Position numbers and translations under genes: made by a program | Shown: positions 36,701-48,749 of the stretch, piece after piece | Layout: the number at the start of each line of letters is the position of its first letter | Numbering within the stretch: the stretch's first letter is position 1 | Assembly (NCBI GenBank): GCA_026182355.1 | Contig: JAPFBL010000049.1 | Coordinates: forward strand, 1,240,001-1,304,000 | Direction of reading: 5' to 3' | DNA from: Hermatobates lingyangjiaoensis | Lineage: Eukaryota > Arthropoda > Insecta > Hemiptera > Hermatobatidae | Length of the DNA stretch: 64,000 nt | Notes under the pieces: generated by a model | The model's input: only the letters and a program-made list of their open reading frames with translations | What the model was told of the DNA's origin: nothing | Database searches by the model: none

Positions 36701-39700
36701 TGAAGCTCAGATTTTCTTGGTCTGGAGATGCTGATCAACCAAGTCCATTGTGTGTAATTTGCGGTGAAAAAATGGCAATTGAATCCATGGTACCAAGTAA
36801 GTTGAAAAGACAATTGACTACTAAGCACCCGTCTCTGCAGGATAAAGATCTTGTTTATTTTCAAAGACTATTAGATCAGCAATCAAAGCAACGTAATGTG
36901 TTTGTAATGACAATGACTGTATCTGAAAGAGCTCAGTTTGCTTCGATCGAGGTAGCAGAAATAATAGCATTAAAATCAAAATCTCACACTCTTGCAGAGT
37001 CCGTCATATTGCCAGTTTGTTAGAAGATAGCTAAAACCATGTTAGATGAAAAAGCTGAAAAGGAAATAAACAGAATCCCATTATCAAATAATACAATACA
37101 TAGGAGAATTCTGGAATTATCTGAAAATGTTGAAGATAATGTCAGAAGAAACTTAAGGATTCTGTCTTTGCTTTGACAGTTGATGAGTCACTGATATTAG
37201 TAACATCAGCCATTTGCTTGCAATTGTTAGTTTTATGTACGGCAGTGAAATAATCAATCAATTCTTATGCTGCAAAAGAATGTTAACTACTACTGAAGGT
37301 CAAGATATTTTTGATATACTAAAAGGTTACCTTAGAAATATGAATTTAACTTGGAAGTCGTGTGAACGGTATTTGCACCGATGGTGCCCCAAGTATGATA
37401 GGATGTATTAAAGGGTTTGTATCCCTTGTAGAAAAAGAGATTCCTGATTTTATTCGTACTCATTGCTTCTTACACAGAGAAGTCCTTGTTTTGAAAATCT
37501 CGCGAAGACCTGAAGAAAGTGTTACAACAGGTAATAGAAATGGTTAATTATTTCAAAAGTAGACCACTGAAATCAAGATTGTTAGAACTACTATGCAAAG
37601 AAATGGACTCTCAATATGTTAGATATTACTGCATTTTGAAGTTCGATGGTTGTCGAAAGGAAAAGTGTTAGCACGAGTTCACGAATTGCACAAGGAATTA
37701 ATAGAATTATAAGGTAAAAAGCTAATGAAATGGTCTCCACATATCACGGAGATATTCGGTATTGTGATTATAGAGAAACTATACCGAAAAATAGAACATT
37801 ATGTGGAAGATAAGATGAGATAATTTTTTTCAAAATTACATTCTTCAAAGGGGTGTTACAGTACGATTTCTGTTTTCAGAAAATGTTTTTTGACGCTAAA
37901 CAGCTCATTAAAAACTCATGAAAATTTGACCATAAATGGAACAAAAAATTAGCAATTCATAAAAAAATATTCATGAAGTTTCAATTATGGGAAAGAGCAA
38001 TAAAGCTATAAAAACTGTTTATCCTAGACTAAGGGATCACCTGCTATTCTTGTCGAATTTTTATTTTTTTACAATGTTTACATAGACTTAGAAATTTTTT
38101 GAGCAAATCCACTGAGATAAAATTGATATTTATAATGGAAAAATTTAAATAACTCATTGACTTATATGAGATATAAGAGGAATAATATTTTCGCATGTAA
38201 AAAAATCACCGCCGATAAACATAAATAAATTTCCTTTTACTTCCATGGTATGATGGGTTTGTATCATAAAATGCTTTAATAAATCTATATATTGCACTCT
38301 TGAGCAAAACTTAATATCAGTTATAATTACTTTATCTTTGTGAATTGTAGTATCTTTCCATGATATAGAATTGTGACGAATGGACACTTTCCTCAAGAAA
38401 GAGGAGTTATGTTTGTTGACAAATATCCATTTTTTTTAGTATTCTAGTGTAATAGTTCATATTTATCATTTTCGAAAATTAGAAGCTGCCAACTATACAA
38501 GTTTTAAATTATATTGAAAAGCTGGCTTTGACTTTGATTTGAGTATGTAAACTGACTAATCACTAATATATTTCTTCTCAATATACATTCATCGCAACCC
38601 TATAACAGAGTACAGGAGGCAGGAAAAGGATAACACTCACTCAGAAAAAATTGGTATATATGATTTTTGACAAAGAGGAAGGAAAATGATTTTATTAAAT
38701 ACTAAGAAGCCATAAAATTCCCAGTATAATAATTCTATTAAATACCAAAAATATAAAACATCATTCAAAATTGAAATCTTTTGTCTGAAGATTAATAAAT
38801 GTAATTATTGTACATCCTTAATTATAAATTATCTTAAAATGACATTTTTTCTTCGATGTTTATGATGTTTTTCAGAGAAAATAAGAGTATTTTCTTGTAT
38901 TAAATTTGAAAATTTGACTTCTATATTCAATTTAGAAGGAGGCCAAGTAAACGATGTAAGAAATCCTCTGGCTATTTCAACAAAAGCCATGTTCTCTTCC
39001 AGGAGATTATTTCGTATCAAAAATTTGTCACTTTGGCTTTACAAAAATGTTATCACTGCTGTAGTTATACTAATGAGATAATTGCATCAGTGGTCTGATA
39101 TACAAAAATGAGCTTATATAGTGATAAGTGGATCAATCACTATCTACTACCTCAGGAATGAAAGACTAATAAGCATATCCCATTTAGATTTTTACATTAT
39201 GCTTAAATGAGACATTATATATTATATACTTAAGAAGATTGATATTAAGTTTACTTGTAATAAAGTTGAGTGTAGGCCACTCCAGATTTTTTTTTTATTA
39301 TTATGAGGACCTGAGTTTCATGGAAATCGTGTGCACTACGGTCATATTTGTTCTATTGTGATTGCCTTTGGCGTATCAAAAAACAACATTAGATCAATTT
39401 CTTTAATGAACTTCTTAATTGTCCTTAGAGATGTATCTGACACTTCTATTGGTTGTAGTAAGATTTTCCAAAAGTCTTTAACCTCTTCAAGCCGATTGTC
39501 TTGGATTCGGAATAGAAGAGTTCTTAAACGTTTAACAACTTTTTTAAGCTAAAAGTAGAACAGGTGGTCATTGTTTCTCATCTTAAGTATGTTTGCCTTT
39601 GTAGTTATTAGAAGCTAATGTTTGTGAATTTTTCATTTATCTTGGAAGATAACACTAATGATGTCTATAGTACTAATGGTTTTATCACAACAGTAAAAGT

Positions 39701-42700
39701 AATTTGGTAGAGCTGAATTGTAGATTTCGAGTTAAGTCCTTATGTTCTAAAAAAGAAAAAAAATGTTCCTAAAGCTGCACACATTGCTTTTGTCTCCTTA
39801 ACCAATGATACGAGTATGTTATGACTATTCTAGTTCAGTATTTCATCTAAAGAGACTCCAAGGCTATCATATCTTTGAGAGTTCTGGTTTAGTAGTTTAA
39901 ATCAAGAGATCTTTGAAATAACCTTTCTTTCTTCTTCAAAAAGGTGTAAGGATAGTTTAACTGGAATTATATCCAGACTTTTCTCCTTTACCCATCCATG
40001 AACAATTCAGAGATCATGCTGCATGAGCTCAAATACAGTATTATAAAGTATTACTGTTTACATAATAACAAGGAAATCTGAATAGCATTGTTTTTAGTAT
40101 TATTTATTATTTGACTTTCCAGTAGGTCATCCTCAACTAATCACCACAATACGGACATAAGGCCACATCCCTGAGGAGAACCGTTTGTGGACACTGTATC
40201 ATTCGTGGTAGATCCTATACTTATATTAGAATAACCAATTACTCTTGCATGAGATTACTGCTATCAATTCTATACCTCCTAGATAAATATATCTATATTT
40301 TAGTACTACTGATTCAATGAATTCGAAGGCTTGTTATCAAGAAGTACCCCCAGAGTGATTCCATTGAGCCATAAATATTTTTCCATTTTGTTAACCCAAA
40401 TTTTTGGTGTTAATTTTGTTGATTTGGCTCTCTTTTTGGTATGTTATCCGTTAAAAAAATTCTTATTTGCCATAAACTTTTCATTTTACTACAGATAGAG
40501 GATTATAGTTGTCATTTTTAGTGTAATATTAATCTTCCAATATTGGATGTGCAAGAAATTTTCGTAATAAGACATATTTAATTCGAAATTCTAAGTTTCC
40601 TTTACCATTGGAGAAAAGACTTAGAATTATTGGCTGCTTCGTCGTAAAAAACGAAAAAGTACCTTTCCCATGCTTCAATATACCTCAGAAACAATGAGAA
40701 ACAACGTTCTTAAACAAACCAGATCCATGTATCTGATATTAACTTTATTAAAGGGTGGAACATGCAGACTGATTATAACCTTTTGTTAGGCAACCATCCA
40801 TCACATGCTAGAAATCGTAATCAAATAGATGGTTAATTGTCGTTTGCTTGAATAGCTAAAAGAGTTAAACCTTGTTACATATCACATTAACTTATTAAAA
40901 TACTATATAATTTATTTTATTGAATAGTTAAATAGATTTTTTTGACTCGATCTTGATAAAAAATGTTTAAGTCAATGTTAATAAATCCAACAAGTACAAC
41001 AGGTTACCCATTATCCCAAGTTCAGTTTTCAATTTTTGGAGTTTTATTGCCTTTTTCGATAATCAACATAACTTGACTTTTTTTTTTGTAGGATGCTGAT
41101 TTTTAGTTGATAATATCAGATTTCATTATTCTATTGCTAGCTGTTCAGCGTAACAAAGAAAAAAAAATCTAAAATAATAAAATGTACCATAACACCCCTT
41201 TCCGTCCATGTAATTTTGACAAAAACATATTCAACTTATCATCTCATTTTTGGTTGTAATTTCACTGTGATCCGTCGAACGGTTTGACCTGTATCGTGGC
41301 CATAAGCTTTCTGAATCAATAATAATTCTTTTGTTAAAAATTTGAATTTGATCGATCCATCAAGCAGTGTAACCTGTACCCACAAGCTTTTGGAAACACA
41401 CCCACCCACCACACAGACATCATCGACAAAACGTGAAAAATTACATTTGGGCCTCAAAATATGTAAATCAGTCACCATCTCGAAATCGATTTACTTACAG
41501 TAAATTAATAATTCTGTAGTGTCGCTCTGCAGTGCTTCAATAAGCTGCGAAAGCCAAAATAGCAGCTATTTTGATTGATGATCTGCTGAGGAGTCGCCAG
41601 TCCTCCACATATTATTTTGATCTTTTATATATTTATATTTCAAAATGTTGTCTTAAGGATTATCAGCTCTTTGGAGAAGGTACGCAACAGTTACCTGAGG
41701 ATGGAAGAAGTTCTCCTCCAAGCAGTAGCAGCTCTGCTCTCTCCCATGGTTTTGAGTTTGTTATGTGGCTACTAAGTCATTCAACAGAATTTTTATTTAG
41801 TCATACCCCTTAGATTCCCCCTTCCTTCTACATGAGGTCACTGAAGCTAGGTTTAACTGCTTCTGGGCTATAAAGGATGGCTTTTAATATACAGGATCGG
41901 ATGGTATCCATCTCATTTCCTGTTAGTTTGATATTAGGATAATTAGAAGGTATTATGTCAACCTTTGTACTCTGAAATACCTGTTTCAAGGTTTTTTAGG
42001 AACTGCCTCGCAGGCTGTTTCTGTGGGTTCTCATCGCTCCTCCGTCTGTTCATTTGCGTGGAACTCTCGGATAACGGATAACGGATTATTCTTTGGCCTC
42101 TTCTACTGAGAGACATTTTTTTCCTATGGTTGACGAAGCGCTTCCTAGTTGCTCCACCAAGGCTTTGATTGATAAGATGGCCTCGATTTTAGGTTTTGCA
42201 AAGAATCCCTGACTTCCTTTTGGTCTTCATTCCTTTCACAATTGCTGAGGGGGATGGGCACTTGAGCAACCTGCTTCCTCTATTCCTAATGCAGGTTGCT
42301 TATCACCTGGAACTAGAATATAAATTTGTTGCGAGTGGCATACGTTTTTCACTAATTTGAAACATTTCTACCTACTTATTTTCCTCAGAGAAACGTGGAG
42401 ACATTTCTTTCTCCTCTTTTTTTAAAACATTACTTTCCACAAACGTAAAATATGGAAGTATATACTCTAAATATCGTGGCAGGCCACACCTCCACGAGTA
42501 AGCTAGTTGAAGCGGGACACCGCATTATCCACAGTTTGCATACTACAAACTGAGAACTCCTCGTTCATTCAGTCTCGGCGTATGCTTTCCACCTTGACTT
42601 TATTGATTATTCAGTGTTACTCTGACAACGAGCAGGTCGTACAAGCCTCTCTACTATCCACCACCTGTGACCCGTCTGGTAGCTGCCCAAGCCTTAGGCT

Positions 42701-45700
42701 TTCTCGTGCCTAACCTTGTCAGTTTTGGCTTTGAATCTTCACTAAAGTTGACTCTATTAACTCTCCTTAACTAAAATAATTTAAAAGCTTCCTATCCTAA
42801 CAAATTGATTTCAACAATTAATATTCTGTTTAATATTTTTTCTTTTTTCGTCCCAAAAATTCACTCAACAAACTCAGAAGATCTGCACTCATTAAACTTA
42901 CCACGTTATGTCGCAGTTATCTAAACCTGGACATCCGTTTTCCCCTTCAATTATTTAGTTTCACACATCAGCACAGTTGAAGAATTTTATCGAACTCTCA
43001 ACAATGATTTTCTTTGAATCTGTCCTCCCATCCCCTCACCAATAACGAAAGAAACCTCCTTTCAAAAGAACTTTCTTTCTGTTCTACAAGTGGAACCTTT
43101 CAAGCTATTGGAATGTTTATGGAGCCTTATGGTCGTAACGCTTTAGGAAATCAATAGTAACCCTCATATATCGATACCTCCACTTAACATAATTTCATCA
43201 AAAAATTAAACTTGCTTCGAGCCTCTATCTGTGTGTTCATTGTAATCCCTTGAATGATTCATTTCACTCCTCAGTAAAGCATCTGTTTTATTCTTCCTAA
43301 ATTCCTAATTCCTCCTGACTCCTGAAAGTCCATCAATAACTTTCTAAAAAAAAAAACCACCTTTAAATGGGTGAAAAAATTATACCAAAGAGGCGATTCC
43401 TTAAGGGAATATTACACTGTAAGTAGTTCGTGTTATCGACAGTCCTAAATTATCTTACATAAGTTCATTAGTGTATGATTCTTTAACAAGTACCTGTTAT
43501 CATATAGACTTGGAACCGAAGAACTTTATGTTCCATCCGAGGGACAATGTACACTACCTAAATTTTACATCTATGTTCCTTTTTAGCTTGATTCCACCCT
43601 TCGTTTCATTGGTAACTGCTACGGTTTTCACTACCTTTAGATAAAACCTCAGTAATCTCCCCAAGTGGTATTATTGAAGTCGTTAAGTAAAGAACGAATA
43701 GTTACTAACTATTGCTATGATAAATCACTGTACTACATAAAATGGAATAACCTAAAACATGTTTGAAGCCTTCCGTGCGGTGTCTTCAGAGACTGAATGT
43801 GGTGTGCAAACCCTTTCAAAGCTACTGTATCACTTACAATATTGTGTCAGAATATAAATATATTTATTTTTTACACTTTGTTCGAGATAGTATTTAGCTG
43901 TCTCAGTAATGCGTTTTAAATTTAAACTGTCTTTTTAAATTTAATTTGATCTATTATTGCAGAACGACGGCTCTTTAAGTTTCTCTTTATTTTTCAGGAC
44001 AGAAAAATGTTACAGAGCCATGTCGGGCGAATATGGAGTTGGGTCATCATTACAGTGTTATTTTTGGCTAAAAATTCACAAACAGGCGATGAAGTGTAAA
44101 CAGTTTCATTATCGTGGTGCCATGAACACAATGAATTGTTTCACCATAAATCCGGAAGTTTTTTCGGATTGCTTCACGCATACGGAGTTGAATTTGTAGG
44201 TAGTACTTCTTATTGATCGTTTGATCTTGTGGCAAGAACTCATAGTGCACTATGCCATTAAAATCGAAGAACTGAATGAGAATAAACTTTTTTCTCTCTT
44301 GTCGATCCAGAATGCCTCCACTGAAACCATAGAGATTAGTTTGGATATCATATCCGTAAACCCATATTTTATGACATATTTAAGTTGTTATTTCACCGTT
44401 ATTGACTTGATTTACCGCCCCATGAGCAACTTCCACACAGCGCTAGTTTTTGTTTGAAATTCAACAATTTTGAAACAAATTTGACTCTCAGACGTTCGTA
44501 CACAAAACAGCCGAAACAATTTCATGGCATTACTCATGAGAGTCAGAATTGACATGTCATTATCAAAAGCAGCAAATTCTCTGATTATGATTCGGTGATC
44601 GTTCATAATTATTTCTTACCGCGGCTTCTTCACTCATTGATGTAATGGTCCAGGGCGCTAGTCATCTTAGGTCTTTTTGGAAACGCTTATACCGCTCATA
44701 AACCCATGTTTTGCTCTTGCCATGATCAACAAAACCAATATTTAACATTTCTAAATTATTGCCAATCGTACCAAAAACATGCAACCTTTTTGACAGCTAA
44801 CAACAGACTGAACATCCGATATAGCCAACATTGTCTTTATACTTTTAAAATATGTCACTACCAATACAACGAAAAAATTCTGAATCAGACTAATGTATCA
44901 TGCGGTATAATGAAATTCGCGTTATATCTCGTATATGATCAAAGTTGTTTATAAATTTTTTTATAATATTGAAGGTTGCTTATTTTTAATATTCTAAGAT
45001 TGTTCTTGGCATTTTGTGGGTTCGTGTTAGAAGTTTATACAGGTAAAAGTAGAATTACGAAGTAATTTATTATAATTGTACAAAACTTTCAGGGAATAGC
45101 TAGCGTGATCCCAATTACATGGTTAAGTATGTTCACACCAGGAGAACTGCAGTTGATTATTTCGGGTGCTGATTGTCCTATTGATGTTGATGATCTTCAT
45201 CTTCATACAGTATATTCTGGTAATTCATTTTCTTATGGTGTATTTTGTTTTTTTAGATTTGTTATTGAAGATATATTCATTTTAAAAAAGATTAGTTTTT
45301 ATTTTTGTAGTAACCCTATAAATTATTGTTTCGTAGGAACTTAGTACACTTCATACTGCTTAAAATTAAATGAAAAAAATACCTTGGTTTAAAATTATGT
45401 TCATGCTTTTATATTTTTATTGAATCTCTGATTAATTGGTTTAACCACTAGTGATAATGTTTCCTTTCTTTTAAGTAACCATACTATTACGTCCAATTAA
45501 CTGTTAGTAAATAATCGACAGTTATTTTATTACTATTTCTGTGATTAAGAAGCATAAATTCATTTTGTTGAAGTAAGTTTCCGAAAAAATGACTTTAAGT
45601 AATGGGTATACATGTTCATTGGACTCTCATTCTACACTATAAGAATTTTTCAGAAACATATGGGTTAACCATGGAACCCAACGTCATTTATCAAAATTAA

Positions 45701-46836
45701 GTAATACTTTCACTATTTCTTATAAATTTCTTTTGTATTTCTTTCACTATTCTTACTTCTTTTTTTACTTCAGGTGGTTATTCAGAAAGTCACCCCAATA
45801 TTACATTGTTCTGGAATGTGGTTAAATCATTCTCGGAAATGGAAAAGAGGCAGCTACTTAAATTCGTTACCAGTTGTTCAAGACCACCCCTATTAGGTTT
45901 TAAGGTAAGTTTCTTACTAATAGTTTCCAAAACCCATTTACTGTAAATACATCGAACAATAATTGATGGGTTTTAGAGATATGCTTTCAAATTCCAAAGC
46001 CATGGAATTGTTTCTATATATGTATATATATATAATTAAAGTTACAGCTAGAGAACACAAGAAAAAGGACGAACACTCACGAATCTCGATAATTTCGGCG
46101 TCTTGCCGTCTTCAGGAGAGTAGAAAGAAAGAAAATAAAAGGAGAAAGAATGAAGGAACGGAGACGTAAATGCGTCCACTGGCCGATGTATATATATGTA
46201 AAAGTTGGAAGCAGTCCTTCATTTAAACATATATTGTTAAATAACGCCCCATATTTGGCTTGTATCTGCTTCTTACACAAGTTCTCCAGTTTCCGGAATT
46301 CCTTTCTCGTCTCTTCATTAAAACTATAAAGTCTATCACCGATATTACTAGTCGACATGTTTCGAATGTACCACATTCATCATCTGGACAATAATGAGAG
46401 TAATAGTAGGAAAGCTAGTTATATATATAGAGATGGATTATTAATGGAATGTTTACAGGGAAATAGAGATGGATTATTAATGGAATGTTTACAGGGCATA
46501 GAGATGGATTATTAATGGAATGTTTACAGGGCATAGAGATGGATTATTAATGGAATCCATTAAAAATCCATCTCTATGCCCTGTAAACATTCCATTAATA
46601 ATCCATCTCTATTGCCCTGTAAACATTCCGTTAATAATCCATCTCTTTATGTATAACTAGCTTTCCTACTATTACTCTCATTATTGTCCTGATGATGAAT
46701 GTGGTACATTCGAAACATGTCGACTAGTAATATCGGTGATAGATTTTATAGTTTAAATGAAGAGACGAGTAAGGAATTCCGGAAACTGGAGAAATTGTGT
46801 AAGAAGCAGATACAAGCCAAATATTGGGCGTTATTT

Positions 46837-46867
<31 letters not shown>

Positions 46868-47771
46868 GATCAAACCACAATAAGAAATGGGAAAACAAGA
46901 CTAAGATCTTTCAACCGTAACAAGCGGTCTTCGTCAGAGTCAAAAACCCAACTGAACACTAGATGCAGAAAACATCTGGTGAGGAGTTGAGAAGAGTGGG
47001 AGGGAAGAGTGGTATTTTAAAAGGGTGAAAGCACAGGAAAGGACTAATGTCCAGAAAGGGATGTTTGGGGAAACAAAGGAGTACAGTAAGAAAAAGTAAA
47101 AAACTATCCGCTAGCTGTCAACCCTCTTTGAAGAGGCTATTGCCCTCGTGACGAAAGTATCAAGTTTGAAGAGACACTTACTAATGTTTATAATATTAGA
47201 TCTATTAAATTTAATTAGAGACGATTCAATAATATTTCTTAACAACATTGATTTTTCATAGGTAATAAATTTAGCTCCTGTCCAATCAATATGATGATTT
47301 TCATTTTTTATATGCAAGAATAAGGCACTACTGTTTTCCTGTCTACTTACGTTATATTGGTGTTGTTTTACACGTGTTTTTAATGATTTACCAGTTTGAC
47401 CAATATAAATTTTATGGCAAATGGTGTATGGGCAATATGGTGACGATACTTTCGTCACGAGGGCAATAGCCTCTTCAAAGAGGGTTGACAGCTAGCGGAT
47501 AGTTTTTTACTTTTTCTTACTGTACTCCTTTGTTTCCCCAAACATCCCTTTCTGGACATTAGTCCTTTCCTGTGCTTTCACCCTTTTAAAATACCACTCT
47601 TCCCTCCCACTCTTCTCAACTCCTCACCAGATGTTTTCTGCATCTAGTGTTCAGTTGGGTTTTTGACTCTGACGAAGACCGCTTGTTACGGTTGAAAGAT
47701 CTTAGTCTTGTTTTCCCATTTCTTATTGTGGTTTGATCATTGATTGTTGTTTCACGTGTTTATGTGAAATC

Positions 47772-47811
<40 letters not shown>

Positions 47812-48712
47812 TCGATGACTCATGCTTAGTCATTGCTATAAATAGATTAAATGGATAGTACAGATTAATATAAAGAGATAAATAATATAAAGTTTTTATA
47901 GACTTTATATATAGACTTTATAATATTAATAATATAAAGAGGTTAATATAAAATATTGACCTTTGACCTTCTCTTTATATTAACCTGTACTATCCTTTTA
48001 ATCTATTTATAGCAATGACTAAGCATGAGTCATCGATTTTAATTTAACATGTCACTTGGCAAACTCCTTTTCCAGTTGAACCCTGTTAGCAGGAGGTTAG
48101 TTCGTAGGATCGAATCTCTCAGTCTTAAGATCGTGTATGCCGAGACTGCGGTTAATTTTAATGATACTTGTTTAAAAGAGGATCTGCTGCCTATTTATAC
48201 AAATATATATATATATACAGTCGATTCCGGTTAATTGGGACACATCGGGACCGAGGCGTTTTGTCCCAATTAAACGAATTTCACTTTTTTTTGGAAATTC
48301 ATTTGATTGGTTTTAGGAACAATGCCATTAAGCATTGGATAGGGGGGGAGGGGGGTGTTGTGCCGCTAGACTGGCTCAGATGGAAAAGATAGCAAATGTG
48401 AACATGAGACAGCTGCGGATTTTTAAAACACGGGTATCGGGTTCAGAAAGAAGCCGCCTTTCTGGCTTTCCCGGGATTTAGAAGGGGGTGGTGTTTGTTT
48501 TGCCGCTGCACCGGCTTGGTTAAACTGGAACTCAGTTAAATCATACTCGGTTAATCAGGACTCTACTGTACTAAAATCTTAAATTTACTGTCCCAATTAA
48601 GCGGAATGTTGTCCCAATTAAACATACAAATTTACAATTGTAGTTCATAGTTTGGTTTCCGTTCTTTGAGATTTGTCCCAAATAAGCGGCTGTCCCAATT
48701 AAGCGGAATCCA

Positions 48713-48749
<37 letters not shown>

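Larger units (their letters stand above)
46191..46868. mobile_element. PLE palindrome with ORF starts and hammerhead motifs (family A)
   Basis: The minus-strand arm (46376-46193) reads [20 protein letters not shown], then [14 protein letters not shown] and EGLLPTFT, ending in a TA tract. The plus-strand arm (46718-46843) carries the same start and ends at ...FN followed by (TA)n. Between them are outward-facing hammerhead-like motifs and a central palindromic array of a 34-35 base unit. Confidence 0.8.
46866..47760 (-). mobile_element. Penelope-like element with GIY-YIG domain, palindromic ends (family D)
   Basis: Arms 46867-47160 and 47446-47741 are nearly identical inverted copies of about 295 bases. 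The minus-strand frame 47458-47111 reads [34 protein letters not shown] and [18 protein letters not shown]: a complete PLE GIY-YIG endonuclease (the GIY motif here is KIYIGQTG) with the conserved R-K and H-H-E-type positions partly visible. TA tracts flank both sides (46845-46868 and 47773-47808). RT is absent. Confidence 0.85.

Noticed and set aside
36106..37850. Domesticated ZBED5-like host gene
   Set aside because: Stops and frameshifts break the frame at several places and it has hAT terminal sequence, so it is a dead transposon.
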